Notes: generated from the sequence alone by a model not told the origin. Shown: positions 1-7,028, numbered from the stretch's first letter. The stretch is DNA of 8,971 nucleotides from Spirochaetota bacterium (GCA_023421875.1 JAEZSM010000055.1:1-8971), one strand, 5' to 3'. Numbers and translations are program-made.

Positions 1-716
1 CCGGCGTCCCTGCTCTCGAAAAGGCCAATATTTGTGGCCGCCAGCACTCTCTCTGATTTTGCGTAAATGCTGAACGTAGTGCAGCTGCCTCCCTTAGGAA
101 AGGATGTAACTTTACGCCAGGTGTCTCCTGCGTCATCGCTGCGGTATAGCGTGCCGTTTCCCCTAAGGCTTCGAGGATCGTTCTGCATGGCATGAAACCC
201 TGTTCCGCAATAGACGGTATCGTGATTGTCCTCGTCAAAACTGATACTCGCCACAGGCGCGGAAATAGTGGCTTCCTGCACCCGGGGAAACCCTTCACGC
301 CGAGCTTCCCAACTGTCTCCGCCATCCGAACTTCTATAGACTCCACCCGAAGTCCCAAGGAGAATCACATCGGGATCGCTTGGACTGCATTCGACACAGG
401 CAAGATAAAAGCTCCTCAAGCCCGAGCCTACTCCATGCCACGTGTTTCCATCGTCCCTGGATCTCCAAAAAGCGCCAACATCGCTGGTGACGAACATAGT
501 TCCGTCGGCTGCCCACTCCATATCAGTAATGAGACCTCCACCGGGCAGTCCTGTGGGGATCCATCGGCCTTGAGGCATGGGCTTGGAAAGATTAATTGCA
601 GAATATTCTGTAGCCGTTGGCACTGGTGCACCAACGCAGGATAAAGACATTGCAGCAACACATAGCACAATAAAAATTGCCCATATTGTAGAGTTGTTTC
701 CAGCTTTGAGATTCAT
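1..716 (-). CDS. Asp-box (BNR) beta-propeller lipoprotein, 3' end outside window
   Basis: Probable exported, lipid-anchored protein with a BNR/sortilin-type beta-propeller; enzymatic role unknown. The frame is open to the window edge, giving 238 codons plus 2 bases. Residues 1-27 form a signal peptide (Lys4, hydrophobic 11-26) ending in a relaxed lipobox, SLS-Cys27. Asp-box motifs (S-x-D-x-G-x-T/S-W) are SRDDGNTW (86-93), SSDGGDSW (129-136) and SDDAGDTW (193-200), with a fourth starting at 235 (SRDAG). The stretch around TSDVGAFWRS (77-86) resembles the start of GH74 xyloglucanases, where the Asp of a T-D-V/I-G motif is catalytic; a GH74-like glycosidase is possible but unproven. The start is ATG at 716, with GGGAGG five bases upstream. 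The gene lies 79 bp downstream of the phosphorylase stop with its own likely promoter, and looks less GC-rich by eye than its neighbours. The lipoprotein/Asp-box call is firm; the function is not. Confidence 0.85.
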   Translation of the reverse strand, partial: MNLKAGNNSTIWAIFIVLCVAAMSLSCVGAPVPTATEYSAINLSKPMPQGRWIPTGLPGGGLITDMEWAADGTMFVTSDVGAFWRSRDDGNTWHGVGSGLRSFYLACVECSPSDPDVILLGTSGGVYRSSDGGDSWEARREGFPRVQEATISAPVASISFDEDNHDTVYCGTGFHAMQNDPRSLRGNGTLYRSDDAGDTWRKVTSFPKGGSCTTFSIYAKSERVLAATNIGLFESRDA

Positions 717-758
717 TACAGCCTCCCAGTTATGGGTTATTTTTAACTGTGAGGCGTA

Positions 759-787
759 ATTATATACCGATTAATAAAAAACGTACA
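759..787 (-). promoter_or_regulatory. Predicted sigma-70 promoter for the Asp-box lipoprotein gene
   Basis: On the minus strand a perfect -10 TATAAT (764 to 759) lies 17 bases downstream of a weak -35, TGTACG (787 to 782), which matches 3 of 6 consensus bases. Transcription would start near 752, leaving a leader of about 36 bases that contains the GGGAGG ribosome binding site at 722-727. The promoter sits in the 79 bp gap between the phosphorylase stop and this gene, so the gene can probably be transcribed independently. It rests on pattern matching only. Confidence 0.5.
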
Positions 788-795
788 CTATTATT

Positions 796-3333
796 TTACG
801 CCCAGCGCACAAGTCCCGGTACGAAGCGGCCAGCCAAGGCTGGATGGGAGGGCAGGACACGCACCGAATAGCCTATCTGGCCGGTGAGCCGTCCGTTGGT
901 CAGGCATTCATACAAGCAGGAGTCGCCTTCGCGGCCGACGCAGCTCATCTGGCTGCGCTCGGGGTTCTCGATCTCGCCCTTGCTGGTGGTGGGGCCGCGG
1001 TAGCATTCCACCAGGACTTCCTCGGGGTTCAAACCGGCCAGGTTTACCTTTGCCCTGACCTTGATCTTGGTGCCCCGCAAGACTACCGGCGGAGCGTCGT
1101 CGCCCATGTCGCTCACCGACACGGAGGGCCAGGCTGCCTTTAGTTTTTCGAGATAGGCTGCCAGGGACCGGGAGGATGCGTAGTCTTCTTTTCGAAGGGC
1201 AAGTCCGGCGGCCATGGCAGGTTTGTAGTAGGTGCTGTAATAATCTTCCAGCATGCGGTGAGTTGAAAAATTCCTGCCCACCGACTGAATGGAAGTCCGC
1301 ATCTTGCCTATCCATTCCCTGGGAAGGTTATCCCTGCCCCGGCGATAGAACATGGGCAATATCTCCCGTTCCAACAGGTCGTACAGGGCTTCGCTCTCGA
1401 TTTTGTCCTGGAGCTCCTCGTCCTTGTATTCCTCGCCCTGGCCTATAGCCCAGCCGATCTCGGAGCTGTAGCCTTCGGCCCACCAGCCGTCCGGCACCGA
1501 GCAGTTGAGAACACCGTTCATGCCGGCCTTCATGCCCGAGGTGCCCGAGGCTTCAAGGGGGCGCCTGGGCGTGTTGAGCCAGACGTCGGAGCCCGAAGTC
1601 ATGTAGCGGGCGATGCTCATGTCGTAATCTTCCAAAAATACGATGCGTCCCAGCAATTCTTCCCTGCGGGAGAAGTGGACGAGTTCCCGTATGAGTTCCT
1701 TGCCGGGGATGTCGTGGGGGTGCGCCTTGCCCGCGTAGATAATCTGCATGGGCATCTGTGCGTTGGAGAGCAGGCGGATAAGCCGGTCCGGATCGGAAAG
1801 CAGCAGATTGCCCCGCTTATAGGTGGCGAAGCGCCTGGCGAAGGAGAGGGTGAAGGTCGAGGGAGAGAGTGAATCGCCCAGGGTGAGAAGGGAGGGATCG
1901 GTGATCCCGAGCCGCTCCATGCTCGAGTTGAGCCTTTGGCGGCAGAAGGCGACCAGTCTTTCCCGCCTGCGCTCGTGGGTGCGCCAGAGTTCCTCGTCGG
2001 AAACCCTGTCCATTCTGTCCCAAACATCCTTGGCCCCGGGTTCGCTCTTAAAACGGGGACCCAAGTAGCGGTCTAGAAGATTGAGCATGTCATGGCTGAT
2101 CCAGGTACGGGGGTGCACGCCGTTGGTGACATGACCGATGGGAATCTCCTGAACGGGAAGCTGAGGCCAGAGGCTTTTCCACATTTTTCGGCTCACTTCG
2201 CCGTGGAGGGCCGAAACGCCGTTGGCCCAGGCAGAAAGCTTGAGGGCGAACACTGTCATGCAGAAGCTTTCGCTATGGTCGGCGGGATTTTCCCTGCCCA
2301 GGGCGATAAATTCGTTCCAATCCACGCCGAAGCCCTGAAGCCAGTTGCGGAAATACCTTTCCATGAGATCGATCCCGAATCGCTCGTTGCCTGCAGGAAC
2401 TGGCGTGTGGGTGGTGAATACATTCGTGGGGATAAAAGCCTGCACCGCTTCCCTGAAGCCAAAGCCCTTCTCGGCCATGAGACGCCGTATCCGCTCCAGG
2501 GCCAGGAAGGCCGAATGGCCTTCGTTCATGTGGGTGGCGGCCACGTCTATGCCCAGGGCTTCCAGGGCTCGGATTCCTCCGATGCCCAGGAGGATTTCCT
2601 GCTTGATGCGCATGTCCTTGTCGCCGCCGTAGAGGGTTGCCGTGATTGCCCTGTCCTCGGGGCTGTTCTCGGTGATGTTGCTATCCAAGAGATAGAGGCT
2701 GGATCGTCCTACCTTGACCTCCCAGATCGCGGCCCTCACCTGCCTGCCCGTCAGGTCGACTGTGATGTGAATAGGCTTGCCTTCCGCATCTGCGCACTGC
2801 TCGACGGGCATATTGTACCAGTCGTTTTCAGGGTAGGACTCCTGCTGAAAACCGTCGGCGTTCAGGTATTGCTTGAAATAGCCCTGGCGATAAAGCAGGC
2901 CTACGCCTACGAGGGGCAGCCCTAGATCGCTGGAGGTCTTCATGTGGTCGCCAGAGAGTATCCCTAAACCGCCGGAATACGTTGGCAGGGAAACATCGAT
3001 GCCGAACTCCATGGAAAAATAGGCGGTCTTAGGTCCCTTTGGACCCTTGTACCAGGCCTCGCCCTTCTTGTAGCGCTCGAGACTCGCCTTTACGTCCTGG
3101 AGGGCGGCGATAAAGGAATCGTCCTGGGCCAGCTGGTCGAAGCGCTCCTGGCTTATCATGCCGAGCATCTTGACCGGATTCTGGCCGCTTTCGACCCAGG
3201 CGTCCGGATCGATACGTATGAACAGGGAAATCGCATCAAAGTTCCAGGAAAGCCATAAATTACGGGCAATGGCATCGAGGGCGCTCAACTCACCCTCGAG
3301 CCTCGGTTTTACAGTGTGGGTCAATATTTTCAT
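796..3333 (-). CDS. glgP: Alpha-glucan (glycogen/maltodextrin) phosphorylase, GT35 family
   Basis: Cytoplasmic PLP enzyme that phosphorolyses alpha-1,4-glucan ends, releasing glucose-1-phosphate. At 845 residues it fits the bacterial phosphorylase branch with an extra N-terminal domain (DUF3417-like, about 1-100) and a long C-terminus. Family landmarks are in order: HMNEGHSAF (268-276), THTPVPAGNERF (308-319), HVTNGVHPRTW (401-411), RRFATYKR (500-507) and YAGKAHPHD (533-541). EASGTSGMKAGMNG (594-607) contains the expected PLP-binding Lys602. By alignment with muscle phosphorylase, Arg501 and Lys506 should bind phosphate. Residues about 740-845 look like a small beta domain. I see no muscle-type allosteric sites. 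The start is ATG at 3333, with AAGGCGG (3341-3347) seven bases upstream. No convincing promoter lies in the 69 bp gap to the upstream pseudo-helicase gene, so co-transcription is likely. No frame damage or missing landmark is seen. Confidence 0.96.
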   Translation of the reverse strand: MKILTHTVKPRLEGELSALDAIARNLWLSWNFDAISLFIRIDPDAWVESGQNPVKMLGMISQERFDQLAQDDSFIAALQDVKASLERYKKGEAWYKGPKGPKTAYFSMEFGIDVSLPTYSGGLGILSGDHMKTSSDLGLPLVGVGLLYRQGYFKQYLNADGFQQESYPENDWYNMPVEQCADAEGKPIHITVDLTGRQVRAAIWEVKVGRSSLYLLDSNITENSPEDRAITATLYGGDKDMRIKQEILLGIGGIRALEALGIDVAATHMNEGHSAFLALERIRRLMAEKGFGFREAVQAFIPTNVFTTHTPVPAGNERFGIDLMERYFRNWLQGFGVDWNEFIALGRENPADHSESFCMTVFALKLSAWANGVSALHGEVSRKMWKSLWPQLPVQEIPIGHVTNGVHPRTWISHDMLNLLDRYLGPRFKSEPGAKDVWDRMDRVSDEELWRTHERRRERLVAFCRQRLNSSMERLGITDPSLLTLGDSLSPSTFTLSFARRFATYKRGNLLLSDPDRLIRLLSNAQMPMQIIYAGKAHPHDIPGKELIRELVHFSRREELLGRIVFLEDYDMSIARYMTSGSDVWLNTPRRPLEASGTSGMKAGMNGVLNCSVPDGWWAEGYSSEIGWAIGQGEEYKDEELQDKIESEALYDLLEREILPMFYRRGRDNLPREWIGKMRTSIQSVGRNFSTHRMLEDYYSTYYKPAMAAGLALRKEDYASSRSLAAYLEKLKAAWPSVSVSDMGDDAPPVVLRGTKIKVRAKVNLAGLNPEEVLVECYRGPTTSKGEIENPERSQMSCVGREGDSCLYECLTNGRLTGQIGYSVRVLPSHPALAGRFVPGLVRWA

Positions 3334-3402
3334 TCTAGGTCCGCCTTTTTAGAAATGATCGAATAGCATCCAAGCACCTGAAACGCTGACAGCTTGTTTG
3401 CA

Positions 3403-5121
3403 TTATTCTTTCCGCGTCGAAAAAAGATTCTGGAGTTTGCCCAAGATGCCGCCGGAGTTCTGGGCGCTGTCTTCCCGCTCTACAGGGATTTTTTCTGCAG
3501 GGGCTTCTGTCGCCGTTTTCTTAAGGGGCTCTGGGGACTTTGTTTGGGATTCCGATCTGACAGCCTTTCCGTAGCGTTTCTTATAGAGGGCGAGTCGTTC
3601 CTCCATAGTCATGGCGTAAGGATTCTGAGGCTCGGGGCTTGGCTTGGCTTCGTGCCGCACAAAGGGCTCGCTGCCCCGCGTATCAGTCCGGCTGTCGTCT
3701 TGACGGCCGTCACGCCTGGCGTCACGTCGAACCTCAGGCCTAGCGTCTCTTCCATCCCCACGTCTATCATCCTGCCTATACCCACGGTCGGTACGCCCTG
3801 ATCTGCCGGTTCTGCCTTCATGGCCGCGGTGATCATCCCGCCGATTAAAGCGGCGCTCGGGCATGGGAATCTCTTTGCCAGCGCTCAGATCCTCGGGCAG
3901 GGCAAGTTCTGGATCGATCGGCTGGGGGGCCAGGGACTTTTGAATCATCCGCTCGATCGCCGGTAGGCCGTAGATGTAGCGCTCGCATACCAAGTTATAC
4001 AGCAGGGTCGATTCTTTCTCCCGGTCAAGAAATGCGAGTCTGTCAAAGTAGAGTTCGGGCTCCAGGGGCATGTCGTAGTTCACGACGCTGGAAAATTCGG
4101 GGCGGTTCAAGCCTTTGGCGCCGTCGTCGGTTAACACAAGGATAAAGCTGTCAGCAGGGAATCGCGAGGCTTTGACGGCTGGGGGCTGGGTTGCCGGGGA
4201 AACGGTCATCGACTCTGGCTCGACGGCGGCGGCTTCCCCACCCCGCTCATTCCAGGTCAGCGCCTTGGTAACGATTTGGTTTTTTCTGTCGAGGTTGAGA
4301 TTGCCTGCGATATAGTCGGAAGCCACCCCGTTCAGTACCAGTCGGGCTGAAAGCTCTATGGCCGTGGATTTGAGATTGCAGAAGACGCAGAGTTGATGGT
4401 TTTCGCTCTCAAGAAGAAGATGGAGAAGAACCCTTATCTTATCGGCTTCTTCTATTCTGCGCGAAACAGCCGTTTTAGTGCCCGCCGATCCCATGGCTTC
4501 GCCGAGCTTGAGTTCTTTGGGGTTGTCGGAAAAATCCCAGGCAAAACTCTTTGCCCGGGGCGTATGCTTGTTGGCGATCACGAGGGATTTCCGCTCCCAG
4601 GAAGGCAGAAGGCTGCCCTGGATCTTCCGCATGAATTCCCCAGGCAACTCAGCCAGCAGCTCTGCCTGGTCGGCGATAATAAAGCCAAAGTCACGCGGTT
4701 TGAAGGATTTTATCGTCATGAAATCGGCGAATTTTTGAATCGAAGCGACAAGAAAGCTCGTGTCCCTCGTCTCGTCGCTTCCGGCATTGTCCGCGTCGAG
4801 AAGTACAGGTTTCGTCATCCCCTCCAGGCTTTCTGCCATCTGGACAGCGGCGGCGCAGGCAGTCGCGGCCGCTTCTTCGTCATGGCAGAGATAAAGGGCT
4901 TTGCCGCTCACCGCCGGGCGTTCGGACCTTGATAGCCAATAGAGGGCGGGGAAGGTAAAAATTTGAGCCCTCTCCTTTTTGATGTCCGTCCTAACGAAAA
5001 GATTCTCATCGTTCTCAAAAAGATTAGCCAGGAGCCTTTCATAGAAGACCGATCGATAAGCACAGGAAGCATCGGCGGCGGAAGACAGCGCCGCGTCGAT
5101 GGAAAAACGCGATAAATCCAT
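3403..5121 (-). CDS. Degenerate DEAD-box helicase homologue with Arg/Asp-rich tail
   Basis: Colinear with two-RecA-domain DEAD-box RNA helicases (RhlE/RhlB type), but the catalytic motifs are eroded. The Walker A region is RTDIKKERAQIFTF (44-57) without a GKT. Motif II is DQAE (151-154) instead of DEAD, motif III is IAN (182-184) instead of SAT, motif V is LTDDGAKGLN (330-339), and motif VI is DRLAFLDR (360-367) instead of HRIGRTGR. Structural positions are kept, for example VFCNLKS (246-252) and VVNYDMPLEPELYFDR (346-361). A Pro/Ala/Glu-rich insert occupies about 290-325. Residues 423-483 hold 21 Arg, 12 Asp and no Lys, followed by a helix-like MTMEERLALYKKRYG (504-518) and a C-terminal GILGKLQNLF. 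The likely role is ATP-independent RNA binding or scaffolding (inference). The start is ATG at 5121, with AGGA (5128-5131) six bases upstream. The frame is intact over 572 codons, arguing against simple decay. Confidence 0.82.
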   Translation of the reverse strand: MDLSRFSIDAALSSAADASCAYRSVFYERLLANLFENDENLFVRTDIKKERAQIFTFPALYWLSRSERPAVSGKALYLCHDEEAAATACAAAVQMAESLEGMTKPVLLDADNAGSDETRDTSFLVASIQKFADFMTIKSFKPRDFGFIIADQAELLAELPGEFMRKIQGSLLPSWERKSLVIANKHTPRAKSFAWDFSDNPKELKLGEAMGSAGTKTAVSRRIEEADKIRVLLHLLLESENHQLCVFCNLKSTAIELSARLVLNGVASDYIAGNLNLDRKNQIVTKALTWNERGGEAAAVEPESMTVSPATQPPAVKASRFPADSFILVLTDDGAKGLNRPEFSSVVNYDMPLEPELYFDRLAFLDREKESTLLYNLVCERYIYGLPAIERMIQKSLAPQPIDPELALPEDLSAGKEIPMPERRFNRRDDHRGHEGRTGRSGRTDRGYRQDDRRGDGRDARPEVRRDARRDGRQDDSRTDTRGSEPFVRHEAKPSPEPQNPYAMTMEERLALYKKRYGKAVRSESQTKSPEPLKKTATEAPAEKIPVEREDSAQNSGGILGKLQNLFSTRKE

Positions 5122-5191
5122 TTACATTCCTAAACAATAAAAATATGTGCCCGGATCTCCGGAGACGTTTCACTTCGCAGGTAAGCTTTAA

Positions 5192-5220
5192 ATGATACCG
5201 TAATCAGAAGGAAAAGTGAA
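5192..5220 (-). promoter_or_regulatory. Possible sigma-70 promoter for the pseudo-helicase gene
   Basis: On the minus strand, TTCACT (5220 to 5215, 4 of 6 consensus) is followed after 17 bases by TATCAT (5197 to 5192, 5 of 6). The predicted start near 5185 would give a leader of about 64 bases. The -35 lies within one arm of a 7-bp inverted repeat, AAGTGAA at 5214-5220 on the plus strand, whose partner TTCACTT is at 5169-5175. If real, it gives the pseudo-helicase and phosphorylase genes their own promoter, separate from the upstream lipoprotein. Pattern-based only. Confidence 0.35.
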
Positions 5221-5227
5221 GCATAGC

Positions 5228-5246
5228 CCGTAGCGATGCGTTACGG
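5228..5246 (-). other. Imperfect hairpin downstream of the NHL-repeat gene
   Basis: The segment CCGTAGCGATGCGTTACGG can fold into an eight-position stem with a three-base loop. On the minus-strand transcript one position is an A-C mismatch. It begins 21 bases past the NHL gene stop. There is no immediate U-run; a pyrimidine-rich CTTTTCCTT follows about ten bases later. It could slow polymerase or protect the 3' end, but it is not a standard intrinsic terminator. Confidence 0.2.
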
Positions 5247-5267
5247 AACCCGAAGAGCCTTATGGGA

Positions 5268-6278
5268 TCAAGGAAGAATAACCCGTATCTTGCAGCCGGT
5301 TCTGTCAGCGACAAATATCCTGCCCTCGGAATCAACGGATAGCCCATTCGGGTAATAGAAGGAAGCATCAAGCCCTTCGCCATCGACTGTCATCGGAATC
5401 CCGGATCCCGCGATCGTCGTTACCTCGTTGAAGGGACTCATCCGCCTGATCCTATTGTTTCCCGTATCGGCGATATAAAGGTATCCGTCCGGGCCTGGCG
5501 CGATGCCGCGAGGCAAACTGAATGCCGCGAGCGTACCAGTCCCATCGGCGGATCCCGAAGCCGATCCCGCAAGCGTGAGTACATTCCCCGAAACGTCCAC
5601 TCTGCGTATTCGATGATTGCGGGTATCTGTCACAACAAAGGATGTGGAACCCGGCAATACAGCTATCCCGCCGGGTTCATAGAACAACGCGCTCGAGCTG
5701 CTGCCATCGGCAAAACCGGAGGCCCCCGTCGTAGATCCCGATAAGGTGGTTACCGGATAGGGTGAAGTTATTCTGATCTTCCGGATCGCGTGGTTCAAGG
5801 TATCGGCGACATAGATATATCCCCCACTAACCACGAGCCCGCTTGGACTGCTGAATTGAGCCAATATCCCTGATGAGTTATTCGCATTTCCCGCCGTTCC
5901 AGTTCCGGCCACTGTGGTCACTGTTCCGTTAGAAATAAGTACTTTTCTGATTGCGTGGTTTCCCTTATCGGCGACATAGAGCGTGCTTCCGGAAATGGCG
6001 ATCCCCGTAGGCTCTCTAAAAGTGGCCTCAGCCCCAATGCCATCCTGAAAGCCTGCACTTCCGGAGCCCGCGAGCGTGGAGACCGCCCTAAAAGGGGTTA
6101 TTTTGCGGATGCAGTGATTGTTCGCATCCGCTACGTAAAGATTGCCGCTACTATCCATGATGATATCGCTCGGGTAATAGAACCGGGCATCGGTTCCCGT
6201 ACCATTCAGATAGCCACTCGTATCTCCGCCTGCGAAGGTCCTGACCCCGGGTCGGAGACTCATCTCGGATGGATCCAT
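5268..6278 (-). CDS. NHL-repeat six-bladed beta-propeller, probably the 3' part of a split lipoprotein gene
   Basis: Contains six NHL repeats at residues about 36-60, 90-113, 145-168, 201-227, 255-280 and 309-333. Each follows the pattern P-x-G-I/L, then Y/F-V-A-D, then N-H-x-I-R-K/R. Six blades make a closed propeller; the first strand (VRTFAGG, 12-18) probably closes the ring with the last blade. Such propellers bind proteins, nucleic acids or glycans; no catalytic site is evident. The frame has no signal peptide and no Shine-Dalgarno before ATG 6278. The preceding lipoprotein frame ends in TGA just one codon (ACC) upstream in the same reading frame. Most likely the two were one exported lipoprotein of about 574 residues, with this propeller outside the cell. 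If translated alone it would be cytoplasmic and weakly expressed. An alternative start is Met6 (6263), also without a good ribosome binding site. Confidence 0.85.
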   Translation of the reverse strand: MDPSEMSLRPGVRTFAGGDTSGYLNGTGTDARFYYPSDIIMDSSGNLYVADANNHCIRKITPFRAVSTLAGSGSAGFQDGIGAEATFREPTGIAISGSTLYVADKGNHAIRKVLISNGTVTTVAGTGTAGNANNSSGILAQFSSPSGLVVSGGYIYVADTLNHAIRKIRITSPYPVTTLSGSTTGASGFADGSSSSALFYEPGGIAVLPGSTSFVVTDTRNHRIRRVDVSGNVLTLAGSASGSADGTGTLAAFSLPRGIAPGPDGYLYIADTGNNRIRRMSPFNEVTTIAGSGIPMTVDGEGLDASFYYPNGLSVDSEGRIFVADRTGCKIRVILP

Positions 6279-6281
6279 GGT

Positions 6282-6284
6282 TCA
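6282..6284 (-). other. In-frame TGA separating the lipoprotein and NHL segments
   Basis: The minus strand reads GTC ACT TGA ACC ATG GAT. The codons on either side are in one frame, so a single base change at this TGA would join the two segments into one 574-codon frame. The flanking peptide, KTTTVT then TMDPSEM, would make a natural strand and linker if the stop were a sense codon. This may be a nonsense mutation, a sequencing error or a readthrough site. I see no selenocysteine-type hairpin immediately downstream, but did not fold the region exhaustively. Confidence 0.8.
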
Positions 6285-6992
6285 AGTGACCGTCGTAGTT
6301 TTCCCCTGGGCTATGAAGACCCTCGCGCTCTTCTTCCAAACCGGTTCCGGCCCAAAACTCCTGTCCGACATTCTCACTTCGAGGTCATATCCTCCCTGCA
6401 AAAAAGACATCGAGCCCCCCGTGATAGTCGCCGAGGAGTAATTGAGCGCTATGCCGATGGTTCTTTCCTCTCCCGAGCTCGAGGTCATCACTGCATGGAA
6501 ATCGGGGGCGCTCATGGCGCCGGCCGGCCACGACAGATTCATCGCCAAGCTTCCCCCTCCGTCCGGGGGAAGGCAGGATAAACGCGCGCTGGTTGTCTTG
6601 GCCTGAACCAGGGTAGCGGTCACCGTTGGGGAATATCCGAGGGTGTCCCCGATCGCATTCTTGGCGGTCGCGCTGAGTGTCCAAACCCCCGGCGCAAGAC
6701 CTATGTGCGTATACAGGGAGGATGGATAATCCGTCACGGAGAAACTCTCCCCATCTGGTCCTGTGCCAGCGATGTCATAGAGAGAAGCCTCCAGGTCGAT
6801 GTCAGGAAGAATGATCTTGGCTCCCTCGGGCGGCTCGAGTTCGATGACGAGCGTAGTCTGCTTGATTACACCGTTTAGATCGGCCATAAGATCCTCGAGG
6901 GAACAGCCCCATGCCGTGAAGATAATGAGGCAAACCGTCGCGATTGACAGCCAGAGCCCGCTTCTCTTAAGTATTCTTTTTACGTGATTCAT
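6282..6992 (-). CDS. Lipoprotein with two Ig-like beta domains, 5' part of a split gene
   Basis: Encodes 236 residues predicted to be exported and lipid-anchored. The signal peptide has a basic start (Lys5, Arg6, Lys9, Arg10), a hydrophobic core at 12-27 and a relaxed lipobox, AWG-Cys30. Two similar beta-rich modules follow, about 45-138 and 139-236. Each ends in a comparable strand, TATLVQAKTTSARL (125-138) and ARVFIAQGKTTTVT (223-236). GTGPDGESFSV (76-86) and VWTLSATAKNAIG (103-115) recall N-terminal domains of treponemal lipoproteins that precede NHL or leucine-rich repeats (from memory). ATG 6992 is preferred over an in-frame ATG at 7025, because AAGGAGGT (6996-7003) sits right before it and the earlier start would add eleven unlikely residues. 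The frame ends in TGA directly ahead of the NHL frame. Alone it would be only the anchoring half; ligand unknown. Confidence 0.85.
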   Translation of the reverse strand: MNHVKRILKRSGLWLSIATVCLIIFTAWGCSLEDLMADLNGVIKQTTLVIELEPPEGAKIILPDIDLEASLYDIAGTGPDGESFSVTDYPSSLYTHIGLAPGVWTLSATAKNAIGDTLGYSPTVTATLVQAKTTSARLSCLPPDGGGSLAMNLSWPAGAMSAPDFHAVMTSSSGEERTIGIALNYSSATITGGSMSFLQGGYDLEVRMSDRSFGPEPVWKKSARVFIAQGKTTTVT

Positions 6993-6995
6993 GAC

Positions 6996-7003
6996 ACCTC
7001 CTT
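6996..7003 (-). promoter_or_regulatory. Strong Shine-Dalgarno that fixes the lipoprotein start
   Basis: On the minus strand AAGGAGGT lies three bases before ATG 6992, which leaves four bases after the GGAGG core. It is the best ribosome binding site in the window and decides for the start at 6992 over the in-frame ATG at 7025, which lies upstream of it. Confidence 0.85.
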
Positions 7004-7028
7004 CTGAGCCGCTGCTAAAACGCAAAAT

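Noticed and set aside
192..644. Plus-strand open frame over the Asp-box gene
   Set aside because: The minus strand gives a signal peptide and three Asp-box motifs over the same bases, so this frame is a shadow.
2092..2925. Long plus-strand open frame inside the phosphorylase gene
   Set aside because: It is antisense to a strongly conserved coding region, has no recognisable domain or good ribosome binding site, and is explained by the codon bias of glgP.
3371..3396. CAAGC/GCTTG inverted repeat before glgP as a terminator
   Set aside because: Only five pairs with a 16-base loop and no T-run follow, so it could easily occur by chance.
5151..5165. Short palindromes CCGG-ATCT-CCGG and TCTCCGGAGA as a terminator
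   Set aside because: The stems are only four or five pairs, and the downstream T-run on the minus strand is several bases away and close to the next start codon.
6269..6278. Perfect 10-bp palindrome ATGGATCCAT at the NHL frame start
   Set aside because: It is short, lies within the joined coding frame, and is not repeated in the neighbouring sequence, so chance is the simplest explanation.
6282..6284. Selenocysteine codon
   Set aside because: The TGA is in a linker between structural domains of a surface protein, with no redox context and no obvious insertion hairpin right after it.
5955..6581. Plus-strand open frame across the lipoprotein/NHL junction
   Set aside because: It is antisense to NHL repeats and to the lipoprotein, with no domain signature and a composition typical of a reverse-frame shadow.
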